Origin: Gordonia sp. SID5947
Lineage (GTDB): Bacteria > Actinomycetota > Actinomycetes > Mycobacteriales > Mycobacteriaceae
NCBI RefSeq assembly: GCF_009862785.1
Contig: NZ_WWHU01000001.1
Coordinates: forward strand, 3,596,001-3,660,000
Length of the DNA stretch: 64,000 nt
Direction: 5' to 3'
Shown here one piece after another: positions 26,427 to 35,360 of the stretch. A program made the position numbers and the translations under genes. The notes under the pieces are model-generated. The model saw only the letters and a program-made list of their open reading frames with translations. It did no database searches and was not told where the DNA came from. Numbering within the stretch: position 1 is the first letter of the stretch; the number at the start of each line of letters is the position of its first letter.

Positions 26427-27691
26427 TGGCGTCGTCGACCATCACGCGGGTCACCGTCACGCCGGTGGCCTTCGTCGACCCGCCGCTGCTCAACACCGTC
26501 GGCGTCCACCAGCCGTACGCCCTTCGCGCGATCATCCAGATCGAGACCGGCGACGGGTTGCGCGGGCTTGGTGAGACCTATGCCGACACCGCGCACATCA
26601 CCCGGATGGAAGCGGCTGCCGAGGCCCTCGTCGGTCTCGACGTGTTCGCGCTCAACCGGATTCGCACCGTCATCGACGAGCGCATCGCCACGCTCACGGT
26701 CACCGGCGGCGACGGTGTCGCGGGCATGATCACCACGGCCAGTACCACCGACCGGGTGTTCTCACCGTTCGAGGTCGCCTGTCTCGACATCCAGGGCAAG
26801 GTCGTGGGGCGTCCGGTGAGTGATCTGCTCGGTGGCGCGGTCCGTGACCGCGTGCCGTTCAGCGCGTACCTGTTCTACAAGTGGGCAGGCCACCCGGGCG
26901 CGGCGAATGACAGCTGGGGAGAGGCGATCGACCCCGCCGGACTCATCGGTCAGGCACATCGGATGATCGACGAGTACGGTTTCACCGCAATCAAACTCAA
27001 GGGTGGCGTGTTTCCGCCCGACGAGGAGATCGCCGCCATCAAGGCGCTACACGCCGAGTTCCCCGATCTTCCGTTGCGGCTCGATCCGAACGCGGCGTGG
27101 ACGGTCGACACCTCCGTGCGGGTGGCAGCCGAACTGGCCGGCATCGTCGAGTACCTCGAAGACCCGACGCCCGGGCTCGACGGAATGGCCGAGGTCGCCG
27201 CCGAGGCCAAGATGCCCCTGGCCACCAACATGTGCGTGGTGGCCTTCGACCACCTCAAGCCTGCGGTGCAGAAGGATTCGGTGTCGGTGGTGCTGTCCGA
27301 CCATCACTACTGGGGCGGACTCCAGCGTTCACGTCAGCTCGCCGCAATCTGCGACACCTTCGGGTTGGGCCTGTCGATGCATTCCAACTCGCACCTGGGG
27401 ATCAGCCTGGCCGCCATGGTGCATCTCGCGGCGGCGACCCCGAACCTCACCTATGCCTGCGACACGCACTGGCCGTGGAAGACCGAGGATGTCGTCAAGC
27501 CCGGCGCCCTGAGCTTTGTCGACGGTGCGGTGCCGGTGCCCACCGGGCCCGGGTTGGGCGTCGAGATCGACGACGACGCGCTCGAACGCCTGCATCAGCA
27601 ATATCTCGACTGCGGTATCCGAGACCGCGACGACACGGGCTACATGCAGTCGATCGATCCGGGTTTCGAGAACACCTGCCCGCGGTGGTGA
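26426..27691 (+). CDS. Glucarate dehydratase-family enolase superfamily enzyme (divergent copy)
   Basis: 421 residues. Enolase-superfamily pieces are the catalytic Lys motif 'AIKLKGGVFPPDEE', the first metal ligand 'LRLDPNAAW', a second in 'YLEDPTPG', then 'ATNMCVVAFDHL' and the catalytic His in 'LSMHSNSHLG'. It removes water from a hexarate (glucarate, galactarate or idarate). It differs clearly from the canonical GudD-like copy at 38109, which keeps '[10 protein letters not shown]' and 'THWIWQ'. The two may act on different epimers. It is last in the operon begun at 23835 and converges with the permease gene at 13 bp. Confidence 0.87.
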   Translation: MASSTITRVTVTPVAFVDPPLLNTVGVHQPYALRAIIQIETGDGLRGLGETYADTAHITRMEAAAEALVGLDVFALNRIRTVIDERIATLTVTGGDGVAGMITTASTTDRVFSPFEVACLDIQGKVVGRPVSDLLGGAVRDRVPFSAYLFYKWAGHPGAANDSWGEAIDPAGLIGQAHRMIDEYGFTAIKLKGGVFPPDEEIAAIKALHAEFPDLPLRLDPNAAWTVDTSVRVAAELAGIVEYLEDPTPGLDGMAEVAAEAKMPLATNMCVVAFDHLKPAVQKDSVSVVLSDHHYWGGLQRSRQLAAICDTFGLGLSMHSNSHLGISLAAMVHLAAATPNLTYACDTHWPWKTEDVVKPGALSFVDGAVPVPTGPGLGVEIDDDALERLHQQYLDCGIRDRDDTGYMQSIDPGFENTCPRW

Positions 27692-27704
27692 CACCGGGGC
27701 CGGA

Positions 27705-28940
27705 TCACCGACGCAGGGCGTAGACCGCCGCACCGGCCGCCACCACGACCACACCGGCGATGACCGAGCCGAGCGGAAGGGTGGCGGCAAGGATCGCGCA
27801 GCCGACGATCCCGACGATCGGCAGCACGCGCGGAGGCCGGCCTTCCGCGCGGCTCAATGTCGCCGCCGACGCGTTGGCGATGCCGTAGTAGATCAACACG
27901 CCGAACGACGAGAAGCCGATCGCGGCGCTCACATCGGCGGTCGCCGCCACGACCGCCACGATCACCCCGACCGCCAGTTCGGCGTGGTGCGGTACGCGAT
28001 AGGTGGGATGGACGGTGGCCAGCCATCGGGGGAGGTGGCCGTCGCGGGCCATTGCAAGGGTCGTTCGGGACACGCCCAGCACCAACGCGAGCAACGACCC
28101 GAGTGCGGCGATCGCGGCGCCGATCTGCACCACGGGCGCCATGCCCGGCACCCCGGCGACCCGGACGGTCTCGACGAGCGGAGCTGCCGCCGCTGCGAGG
28201 TCGACCGGTCCGAGTACTGCGAGAGTCGCGAGCGCCACCGAGGTGTACACGACGAGTGCAACGCCCAGTGCCAGCGGTATCGCACGCCGGATGGTGCGCG
28301 CGGGGTCGCGGACCTCTTCACCGAGGGTGGCGATTCGGGCGTAGCCCGCGAACGCGAAGAAGATCTGTCCGCTGGCCTGGAGGACGCCGTACACGGTTGC
28401 GTCGTCGGCGATCGTGAGGTTGGTCCCCGCATCGCCGGGAGGCGAGGTCGCCGCCACCACCACGACGGCAGCCAGAGTCGCGAGCACCACGGCGACGATC
28501 AGCCTGGTGACGAGTGCGGACTTCTCGATGCCGCGGTAGTTCACCGCGGTCACCACGACGACGGCCGCGACGGCCACCGCATGCGCGTATTCGGGCCAGA
28601 CATAGACGCCGACGGTCAGGGCCATCGCCGCGCAGGAAGCCATCTTGCCGATGACAAAACACCAACCTGCCAGATAGCCCCAGAACTCGCCGAGACGTTC
28701 GCGGCCATAGACGTAGGTGCCGCCGGACACCGGGTATCGGGCGGCGAGCCGTCCCGAAGACGTGGCGTTGCAGTACGCGACGATCGCGGCGATCGCCAGA
28801 CCGATGAGGAGCCCGCTGCCGGCCGCGTCCGCTGCGGGCGCGAGCACCGCGAACACGCCGGCGCCGATCATCGAACCGAGCCCCACCATCACTGCGTCGC
28901 CCACGCCGAGTCGCCGACGCAACTCCGGTTCTCCGGTCAC
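27705..28940 (-). CDS. APC-family amino acid/polyamine permease
   Basis: 411 residues, strongly hydrophobic with about 11-12 membrane helices. The first helix region 'RRRLGVGDAVMVGLGSMIGAGVFAV' carries the APC G-S/T-M-I-G-A-G motif, and 'AYCNATSSGRLAARYPVSGGTYVYG' is the conserved loop of APC transporters. These symporters import amino acids or amines. It is divergent from the LysR gene (104 bp) and so may be LysR-controlled. Whether it carries an aldarate-related substrate is unknown. Confidence 0.9.
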   Translation of the reverse strand: MTGEPELRRRLGVGDAVMVGLGSMIGAGVFAVLAPAADAAGSGLLIGLAIAAIVAYCNATSSGRLAARYPVSGGTYVYGRERLGEFWGYLAGWCFVIGKMASCAAMALTVGVYVWPEYAHAVAVAAVVVVTAVNYRGIEKSALVTRLIVAVVLATLAAVVVVAATSPPGDAGTNLTIADDATVYGVLQASGQIFFAFAGYARIATLGEEVRDPARTIRRAIPLALGVALVVYTSVALATLAVLGPVDLAAAAAPLVETVRVAGVPGMAPVVQIGAAIAALGSLLALVLGVSRTTLAMARDGHLPRWLATVHPTYRVPHHAELAVGVIVAVVAATADVSAAIGFSSFGVLIYYGIANASAATLSRAEGRPPRVLPIVGIVGCAILAATLPLGSVIAGVVVVAAGAAVYALRR

Positions 28941-29044
28941 GCGCTCACGCTAGCGGAGAGTGTCCGATTCGGCGCGGTGCTGCTTCGCCGATGCGATCCA
29001 CACAACGCAACACATCACCGCCCCGCGATGCTTAAAGTGGATCG

Positions 29045-29938
29045 ATGTTCTCGCTGTCACGCCTCGCCTGCTTCATCGCGGTCGCCGAAGAGCTCCACTT
29101 CGGCCGCGCCGCCGAGCGTCTGCACATGACCCAACCGCCGCTGAGCCGGCAGATGCAGCAGCTCGAGCACGAACTCGGCGTCCAGTTGATCGAGCGCAGC
29201 AGTCGGGCCGTGTCGCTGACGGCGGCCGGCACGGCGTTCCTGCCCGACGCCCGTCGGATCGTCGCGTTGGCAGAAGGCGCCGCCCTCACGGTCCGGCGTG
29301 TGCCGGCCGGGGATCTCGGCACCGTCAACATCGGCTTCACCGGCGCCTCGGCCCGGGCCGTGCTGCCCCGTCTGATGCAGCATGCCCGCGAGAAGTTGCC
29401 GGACGTCCGCCTGGTGTTGCGTGAGATGGTCACCGCGGCCCAGGTCGAGGCGCTCGCAGGCGGCGACCTCGACCTCGGCATCGTCCGTCCGCCCGTCTCG
29501 CGGCCGGGTATCAGCACGCGCCCACTGCATCATGAGCGCCTCGTGGCGGCACTGCCGGCCGACCACGAACTGGCTTCGGTCGAGCATCTCGCGATCGAGG
29601 ATTTCGACGGTCAGGCAGTGATCATGTATTCGCCGACGGATGCGCGCTATTTCAACGAGCTGCTCATCAGTACCTTCACCGCCGTCGGCGCCTCACCGCG
29701 CTACGTCCAGTACGTCACCCAGGTGCACACGATGCTGGTCCTGGTGCATTCGGGACTCGGGATCTCACTGGTGCCGGAATCGGCGATGACGATGCACCCG
29801 GACGGCGTCGTCTTCAAAGAGGTGACGGCCATCCGCGATCGGCCGGTGCAGATGAATGTCGCCTGGCGCGACGACAACCCGAACCCGGCGCTCGCTCGGC
29901 TGATGAGAGATGTTCTGCCCGAACGGGAATGGATCTGA
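29045..29938 (+). CDS. LysR-family transcriptional regulator
   Basis: 297 residues. N-terminal winged HTH 'LACFIAVAEELHFGRAAERLHMTQPPLSRQMQQLE' is at about 6-41. The substrate-binding domain begins near 'GTVNIGFTGASARAVLPRL' (about 96 onward) and ends 'VAWRDDNPNPALARLM'. The sequence resembles LysR activators of aromatic or dicarboxylic acid catabolism. It sits in the middle of the aldarate island, divergent from the APC permease. LysR-type boxes at 23763 and 31538 flank it on both sides, which makes it the likely island regulator. Confidence 0.93.
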   Translation: MFSLSRLACFIAVAEELHFGRAAERLHMTQPPLSRQMQQLEHELGVQLIERSSRAVSLTAAGTAFLPDARRIVALAEGAALTVRRVPAGDLGTVNIGFTGASARAVLPRLMQHAREKLPDVRLVLREMVTAAQVEALAGGDLDLGIVRPPVSRPGISTRPLHHERLVAALPADHELASVEHLAIEDFDGQAVIMYSPTDARYFNELLISTFTAVGASPRYVQYVTQVHTMLVLVHSGLGISLVPESAMTMHPDGVVFKEVTAIRDRPVQMNVAWRDDNPNPALARLMRDVLPEREWI

Positions 29939-29942
29939 TTTG

Positions 29943-29979
29943 GTAGCAATAACCCGCGCCTGGCGCGGATTGTTGCTAC
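29943..29979. terminator. Long near-perfect hairpin between convergent genes
   Basis: GTAGCAATAACCCGCGCC (29943-29960) pairs with GGCGCGGATTGTTGCTAC (29962-29979), with two imperfect positions and almost no loop. It lies between the convergent lysR and universal stress genes and fits a bidirectional terminator. A run of ten G follows at 29986-29995. Confidence 0.7.
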
Positions 29980-30000
29980 GAAATCGGGGGGGGGGCGGGG

Positions 30001-30396
30001 CTAGACGGCGGCGCGGACCGGGGGTTTGACGGCCACCACGGGGCACTGGGCGTCGAGCAGCACCCGCTGGACGACACTGCCGGTGAGCAGCTTGCCGACC
30101 GGTGAGCGACGCTTCTGTCCGATCACCAACAGTTCGACGGCGTCGTCGTAGGAGGCATCGATGAGTTGATCGGCATGCGAGAGGCCGGGATCATTCTCTG
30201 CCACAAGATAATTGACGCCGTCGGCCTCGGCGGTCCGGCGAGCGTTCTCGACGTCGACGAGGAACTCCGGCTGGGATGCGCTGTCGCCGTCGGCCACCAC
30301 CAGCACCTCCACGCCCCGCATCCGTGCCTCGGCGAAACCGAACGGCAGGGCGCCGCGACCCTCGGGTGTGGGCAGATAACTCAAGACCACGGTCAT
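30001..30396 (-). CDS. Universal stress protein (UspA) family
   Basis: 131 residues from ATG 30396 with AAAGGAC upstream. The single Usp domain has the ATP-binding pattern G-2x-G-9x-G-S/T approximated by 'IGQKRRSPVGKLLTGSVVQ', followed by 'CPVVAVKPP'. The start overlaps the stop of the upstream dehydrogenase gene (ATGA), so the two are co-transcribed. A Usp protein coupled to a hydroxyacid dehydrogenase in an aldarate locus is unusual; its job there is unknown. Confidence 0.88.
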   Translation of the reverse strand: MTVVLSYLPTPEGRGALPFGFAEARMRGVEVLVVADGDSASQPEFLVDVENARRTAEADGVNYLVAENDPGLSHADQLIDASYDDAVELLVIGQKRRSPVGKLLTGSVVQRVLLDAQCPVVAVKPPVRAAV

Positions 30397-31436
30397 CGTG
30401 CGTCCTTTCCGCGAAGGGCGGGGTTCGGGGCGACCACGGATGTGACCAGATCGCCGTTGCGCAGGTAGGAGTCGAGATTCCGCAATGTCAGTTCCTCCAT
30501 GGCGGCCCGGGTCTCGACGGTGCCGCTGGCGAGGTGGGGAAGGAGGACGACGTTGTCGAGATTGATCAGCGCCGCCGGTACGTGCGGTTCGCGGGCGAAC
30601 ACGTCGAGGCCGGCGCCGGCCAGGCGCCCCTGCTGGAGCAGTTCCACCAGCGCGTCCTCGTCGACAACACTGCCGCGCGCGACGTTGATCAGGAAACCGT
30701 TGGGGCCCAGAGCTTCCAGAACCTGACGGTCGACGAGATGACGGGTGCCGGAACCGCCGGCCGCAGCAACGATGAGGACGTCGACGGATGCGGCCAGTTC
30801 CGCAGGCGAGGTCTCGTATCGGAACGGGGAGCCCTCGACGATCCGCCGGTTGTGGTAGGCGATCGAGCAACCGAAGGCGGTCAACCGGTCGGCGATCGCC
30901 GAGCCGATCCGGCCGAGGCCGAGGATGCCGACCTTGGCACCGGAGACCTTGCGCGTCAACGGGACGTTGCCCTCCACCGGCCAGCGGCCCGCACGCACGA
31001 ACCGGTCCGCCGCGGCAAAGCCACGCATGGTGTCGATGACCAGGCCGACGGCGGTGTCGGCCACGCAATCGGTCAGCACGTCCGGGGTGTTGCTGACGCC
31101 GATGCCCAGCTCGGCGGCGCGGTCGACGTCGGTGGTGTCGTATCCGACCCCGAAGTGCACGATCGCGCCGAGATTCGGCAATGCGGCCATCAGTTCGGAG
31201 TCCACGCCGGTCCGTCCGGAGGTGACCACCGCGCTCACCTGCGCACCGTGCTCGGCAAGGAACGAGGCACGCGAATCGCCGTCGGGGAGCCGGTCGGCGT
31301 CGAAGTCGTCGGCGAGGCGCTCCTCCAGTGACGGCTTCAGGGGGCCGACCCGCAACACCTTACCGACAGATTTCGGAAGATCTTGTCCGACAACGACATC
31401 GTGTGCTTCCGAGGTGTTGGCGAGGCTGCTGCTCAT
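30393..31436 (-). CDS. D-2-hydroxyacid dehydrogenase (glyoxylate/hydroxypyruvate reductase type)
   Basis: 347 residues from ATG 31436 with GAGGAGG six bases upstream. The NAD-binding motif is 'GILGLGRIGSAIADRL', the catalytic Arg is in 'NVARGSVVDE', Glu in 'FAREPHVP' and His in 'LLPHLASGT'. Family reactions are NAD(P)H-dependent reduction of glyoxylate, hydroxypyruvate or similar 2-keto acids. Aldarate breakdown can yield such C2/C3 acids, so a clean-up or parallel route is plausible. Divergent from the ABC operon across 380 bp. Confidence 0.9.
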   Translation of the reverse strand: MSSSLANTSEAHDVVVGQDLPKSVGKVLRVGPLKPSLEERLADDFDADRLPDGDSRASFLAEHGAQVSAVVTSGRTGVDSELMAALPNLGAIVHFGVGYDTTDVDRAAELGIGVSNTPDVLTDCVADTAVGLVIDTMRGFAAADRFVRAGRWPVEGNVPLTRKVSGAKVGILGLGRIGSAIADRLTAFGCSIAYHNRRIVEGSPFRYETSPAELAASVDVLIVAAAGGSGTRHLVDRQVLEALGPNGFLINVARGSVVDEDALVELLQQGRLAGAGLDVFAREPHVPAALINLDNVVLLPHLASGTVETRAAMEELTLRNLDSYLRNGDLVTSVVAPNPALRGKDAR

Positions 31437-31537
31437 CGGTCCTCCTCGACCGTCCGGGACACAGATGTCCTCCAATGGATACGACCACGGTAAGTCGACC
31501 TCTGAATACCTGTCCAACACGCAAATAACATGGATCG

Positions 31538-31552
31538 ATACCCAAACTGTAT
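31538..31552. promoter_or_regulatory. LysR-type box ATAC-N7-GTAT
   Basis: A perfect ATAC-N7-GTAT match within GATACCCAAACTGTATGG. It shares GATACCC-N5-G(T/C)AT with the box at 23763-23777. It lies about 100 bases before the dehydrogenase-Usp operon start and about 150 bases before the ABC promoter, so it could serve either direction. Confidence 0.55.
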
Positions 31553-31702
31553 GGACCTCCCATCGACGATTCGAAGGGCGCACCGTGCCGAGAGCGAACA
31601 GACAGGTCAGGGGTGGTTTCGAGGGGTGTGATCGTGTTGACGCCGCGGTCTGGGGAGGCCGTGAAACACGCCAAAATCGCAGTTGACGGCGTTTTTGTGC
31701 GG

Positions 31703-31732
31703 TTGACGCCGCCGATCGGCCGCTCTTAGCGT
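31703..31732 (+). promoter_or_regulatory. Probable sigma-70-type promoter of the ABC importer operon
   Basis: TTGACG (31703-31708) and TAGCGT (31727-31732) are spaced by 18 bases, a good match to actinobacterial primary-sigma promoters. Transcription would start near 31739, about 78 bases before ATG 31817. Confidence 0.5.
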
Positions 31733-31816
31733 GTGTCTACCGTCACAAACGATGGTTCCAGCCCCCTGGATTCACACGTGGTGAGTCACTCGCAGTCCCT
31801 TCCATCGGAGGTTCCC

Positions 31817-33391
31817 ATGCAGATCGCATCTCTGCGATCCCCGCGCCGCCGCCTCAGCGGCGCGTTGGCCGTGTCGGCGGCCGCGATGTTGGCCGTCAGC
31901 GGTTGCAGCGTCGCCAACACCACCCAGGGCGAATCCGCCAGCCCGGACACACTGCGGATCGTCTTGCCGCAGGAGCCGCCGACTCTGGAGCCCTGCGACG
32001 CATCGCTGACCGCGACCGGTGTGGTGGTCCGTTCCAACATCACCGAGCCCCTCATCGAACGCGATCCGAACAGCGGTGATCTGCAGCCGAAGTTGGCGAG
32101 TTCCTGGAAGCAGGTGGAACCGAACGTCTGGCGGTTCACCACCGTGTCGGGCGTCAAATTCAGTAACGGCGCCACCTTCGACGCGGAGGACGCGGCGTTC
32201 TCCATCAAGCGCACCTTCAACGGCGCGATCGGTTGCGATGTGAACGGCTATGTCTTCGACGACAGCAAGACCGACGTGAACGTCGTCGATCCCAACACTG
32301 TCGAGGTTCGTACCGAGAAGCCCGATCCGATCCTGCCGCTGCGACTGTCGTTCATCGAAATGGTGCCGCGCACCACCGATGCGGACGCCAAGGTGCGTGA
32401 GCCGATCGGCACCGGACCGTACATGGTCGACTTCTGGGACTCCGGCCAGCGGATCGCGCTCAAGGCCAACCCGAACTACCACGGCGCGGCACCGCAATAC
32501 AGCCGCGCCATCTATCAGTGGCGCGCCGAGGGCAGCGTGCGAGCGGCCATGGTCACCAACGACGAGGCCGACCTCGCCACCTCGCTCGGACCTGAGGACG
32601 GTGCCGGCGACCTCGGCACCGCATACGTCAACAACGAGACCACCGCGCTGCGTATGCAGGCGACGGATGCACCGCTCGACGACATCCGGGTCCGGGAGGC
32701 CATCGACTACTCGATCAACCGCGACGGCGTGGTGAAGGCGCTCTTCCAGGGTCTCGGGAAGCCGGCCGCAGAACTCGTCGGCAAGGGCATCGTCGGTTAC
32801 AACGACCAGTTGACGCCGACCCCCTACGATCTCGGTCATGCCAAGAAGCTGATCGACGAGGCGCGCGCCGACGGCGTGCCGGTCGACCGCACCATCCGCC
32901 TCATCGGCCGCACCGGGCAGTTTCCCAAGATCAACGAGACGATCGAGGCAATCCAGTTCTCGCTCAGCAAGATCGGCCTGAACGTCAAGATCGAGATGAT
33001 GGACACCTCCGGGCAGATGCAGTACCAGACCCGCCCGTTCGTGCCCGGTTCCGGACCGGTGCTGCTGATGATCATGCACGGCAACCAGGCCGGTGACACC
33101 CAGTTCACCCTCGACCAGTACATGCTCAGCGACGGTTATCAGAGCACTTACGGCACAGCGGCATACGACAAGGAGATCGTCGCCGCGGAGGCGCTGACCG
33201 GTGAGGCGCGTCAGGACGCCCTCGCGAAAGTCCTCGCCGACGAGCCGACCAAGATCCGCCAGTACGCCTACATCGCGCACATGGAAGCCGTGCTGGCCAA
33301 GTCGAACAAGGTCGACTACCAGCCCAACTCGGCGACCGGCGATGAGATGCGGCTGGCCGAGATGACCCACGCGACTTCCCAGAACGACTGA
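31817..33391 (+). CDS. ABC transporter substrate-binding lipoprotein, family 5 (DppA/OppA type)
   Basis: 524 residues from ATG 31817. Lipoprotein signal: basic 'LRSPRRRLSG', hydrophobic stretch, lipobox 'LAVSGC' with Cys30. The family-5 binding fold is seen in 'LRIVLPQEPPTLEPCDASL', 'GTGPYMVDFW..GQRIALKANPNY' and 'VREAIDYSINRDGVVKALF'. It would be anchored outside the membrane and deliver ligand to the two permeases downstream. Family 5 takes peptides, nickel and also sugars. Its place between aldarate genes suggests a sugar acid or an oligomer carrying one. Confidence 0.93.
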   Translation: MQIASLRSPRRRLSGALAVSAAAMLAVSGCSVANTTQGESASPDTLRIVLPQEPPTLEPCDASLTATGVVVRSNITEPLIERDPNSGDLQPKLASSWKQVEPNVWRFTTVSGVKFSNGATFDAEDAAFSIKRTFNGAIGCDVNGYVFDDSKTDVNVVDPNTVEVRTEKPDPILPLRLSFIEMVPRTTDADAKVREPIGTGPYMVDFWDSGQRIALKANPNYHGAAPQYSRAIYQWRAEGSVRAAMVTNDEADLATSLGPEDGAGDLGTAYVNNETTALRMQATDAPLDDIRVREAIDYSINRDGVVKALFQGLGKPAAELVGKGIVGYNDQLTPTPYDLGHAKKLIDEARADGVPVDRTIRLIGRTGQFPKINETIEAIQFSLSKIGLNVKIEMMDTSGQMQYQTRPFVPGSGPVLLMIMHGNQAGDTQFTLDQYMLSDGYQSTYGTAAYDKEIVAAEALTGEARQDALAKVLADEPTKIRQYAYIAHMEAVLAKSNKVDYQPNSATGDEMRLAEMTHATSQND

Positions 33392-33408
33392 AATAGAGGC
33401 GATGACCG

Positions 33409-34335
33409 ATGTTCACCTTCCTCCGGCGCCGGATGTACACCAGCCTTATCCCGCTGATCATCGTCCTGTTCGGCGTGTTCTTCATGGCTCGTCTCACCGG
33501 CGATCCCACCAACCTGTATCTGCCGGTGTCGGCCACGCCCGACCAGCGAGCCGAGTTCGCGGCCGCACACGGGCTGGACAAGCCGATCTGGCAGCAGATG
33601 TTCGACTACTTCTCCGGAGTCATCCATCTCGACTTCGGTGAGTCGCTCAAGACCGGTCAGGAAGCTGCGGGCATGGCGCTCAAAGCTTTTCCCGCGACCC
33701 TCCAATTGGCGTTCGTGACGCTGCTGCTCTCGATCATCGGATCGGTGATCATCGGTTGCTGGGCGGCGTACCGGCCGAACTCGCTCGCGGACCGGTTCTC
33801 GAGCCTGTTGTCGATGACCGCGGCCAGCGTTCCCGACTTCTGGTTCGCCATCACCGGGATCTGGGTCTTCGCGGTGGTCCTCGGCTGGCTACCGACATCG
33901 GGCACCGGTGGCGTGCTGGCGTGGGTGCTGCCGATCGCGACCCTGATGATCAGACCGCTCGGCGTACTCACCCAGGTGGTGCGCGGCGCCATGGTGTCGG
34001 CACTCTCCGCTCCCTATGTGAAGGTCGCTCGGAGCAAGGGTGCAGGCGACCTACGGGTGGTCAGCCACCATGCGCTGCGCAACGCCGCCGCCCCGGCGCT
34101 CACCGTCGCCGGCGACCTGGCCGTCGGCCTGATCAACGGTGCGGTCGTGGTGGAGGCCATCTTCGGCTGGCCAGGTATCGGCAAGCTGATGATCGATTCG
34201 ATCCTCCAGCGCGACTTCGCAGTCCTGCAGGCGGCCGTGCTGCTGACCGCCGTCAGCATCTTCATCCTGAACATCGTGATCGACGCGGGCCTTGCCCTCC
34301 TCGATCCGCGGGTTCGCGACAAGGCCACGGTCTAG
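33409..34335 (+). CDS. ABC transporter permease (DppB/OppB type)
   Basis: 308 residues with about six membrane helices. The N-terminal 'RRRMYTSLIPLIIVLFGVFFMARLTGDPT' and 'LGLDKPIWQQMFDYFSGVIHLDFGESL'-type segment (here 'HGLDKPIWQQ') are characteristic of OppB-like subunits. The inner-membrane EAA loop lies near 'PYVKVARSKGAGDLRVVSHHALRNAA'. Forms the transmembrane channel with the next gene product. It starts 17 bp after the lipoprotein stop, in the same operon. Confidence 0.93.
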   Translation: MFTFLRRRMYTSLIPLIIVLFGVFFMARLTGDPTNLYLPVSATPDQRAEFAAAHGLDKPIWQQMFDYFSGVIHLDFGESLKTGQEAAGMALKAFPATLQLAFVTLLLSIIGSVIIGCWAAYRPNSLADRFSSLLSMTAASVPDFWFAITGIWVFAVVLGWLPTSGTGGVLAWVLPIATLMIRPLGVLTQVVRGAMVSALSAPYVKVARSKGAGDLRVVSHHALRNAAAPALTVAGDLAVGLINGAVVVEAIFGWPGIGKLMIDSILQRDFAVLQAAVLLTAVSIFILNIVIDAGLALLDPRVRDKATV

Positions 34336-34361
34336 AGGCGCAAGGAACTCAAGGAGCCCAC

Positions 34362-35360
34362 ATGTCCATCGTCACCGATCCACTCGACACGACCAGCCCC
34401 GTCGCCTCGACCGATCCCATGGGCGACTCCGTCGCCACCAAGAAGGCACCGGCCGGCCAGGCACCGATGTGGCGATTGTTGTTGCGCGACAAGTTCGCCA
34501 CCGTTGCCGCCGCCATCCTGACCTTCGTGTTGCTCGTCGCGATCTTCGGACCCTGGCTGGTCGGAGATGCGGCCACCGACCAGAACCTCGACGAATCCAA
34601 CCTGGCCCCGTTCAATCTCGACACCGGGTGGATGAACGTCCTCGGCACCGATCCGCTCGGACGCAGCATGCTCGCCCGACTCATCGTCGCCTGCCAGACG
34701 ACGTTGATGGTGTCGCTGCCGGCCGTACTGATCTCCTGCGTGATCGGCTCCGCCGTTGGTATGTGGGCCGGCTACCACCGCGGTTGGCGGGAGACCACCG
34801 CGATGCGGGTGGCCGACGTCATCATGAGCTTCCCGTCGCTGTTGCTGGCGGTTGTCGTCCTCTTTGTGTTCTCGCCGAGCGCGGCGAACATCGTGGCGGT
34901 GCTCGCCATCACCCGTATCCCGATCTACCTCCGTACCGCCCGGGCGGAATCGGCAGAACTGCAGAGCCGTGTGTTCGTCGACGCCGCGCGCACATTCGGC
35001 GCCGGCAGCGGTCAGATCCTGCGCGGACACGTGCTGCCGATCCTGCTCCCGACCCTGCTCACCGTCGCCACCCTCGACTTCTGCTACGTCATGCTGGCCG
35101 AATCGTCGCTGAGCTTCCTGGGTATCGGCATCCAGCCGCCGGACATCAGCTGGGGTCTGATGGTGTCGCAGGGCCGGACCTATCTGCAGACCGCGTGGTG
35201 GCTCTCGTTCTTCCCCGGCCTGGCGATCGTGATCACCACGGTGTCGGCGACCCTGCTCGCCGCGTGGGCCCGGATCGCCACCGATCCCGGACAGCGGTGG
35301 CGCCTGACCACACCCAAGGCCCGCAAGCGCGTCTTCTCCTCACGAAAGGCAGTGCGATGA
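34362..35360 (+). CDS. ABC transporter permease (DppC/OppC type)
   Basis: 332 residues from ATG 34362, with AAGGAG at 34351-34356. After a polar N-terminus of about 40 residues come six membrane helices. 'VLGTDPLGRSMLARLIVACQ' is the OppC periplasmic signature, and 'RVFVDAARTFGAGSGQILRGHVLP' is the EAA loop contacting the ATPases. 'SSLSFLGIGIQPPDISWG' is also diagnostic. The stop overlaps the next ATG (ATGA). Confidence 0.93.
   Translation: MSIVTDPLDTTSPVASTDPMGDSVATKKAPAGQAPMWRLLLRDKFATVAAAILTFVLLVAIFGPWLVGDAATDQNLDESNLAPFNLDTGWMNVLGTDPLGRSMLARLIVACQTTLMVSLPAVLISCVIGSAVGMWAGYHRGWRETTAMRVADVIMSFPSLLLAVVVLFVFSPSAANIVAVLAITRIPIYLRTARAESAELQSRVFVDAARTFGAGSGQILRGHVLPILLPTLLTVATLDFCYVMLAESSLSFLGIGIQPPDISWGLMVSQGRTYLQTAWWLSFFPGLAIVITTVSATLLAAWARIATDPGQRWRLTTPKARKRVFSSRKAVR

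Larger units (their letters stand above)
31437..31816. other. Divergent regulatory region, dehydrogenase/ABC importer
   Basis: 380 bases without a gene. It holds the LysR-type box at 31538-31552 and the promoter TTGACG-N18-TAGCGT at 31703-31732. Two GTTGACG direct repeats lie just upstream and at the -35. GGAGG at 31807-31811 is the ribosome binding site for the lipoprotein gene. Confidence 0.6.

Noticed and set aside
29986..30000. Run of ten G followed by CGGGG
   Set aside because: Could form a G-quadruplex or be a sequencing artefact, but four separated G tracts are not present and no function is indicated.
30397..31068. Long extension of the universal stress protein frame upstream of ATG 30396
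   Set aside because: It overlaps the dehydrogenase gene in another frame, is Arg/Gly-rich shadow sequence, and ATG 30396 has a good ribosome binding site.
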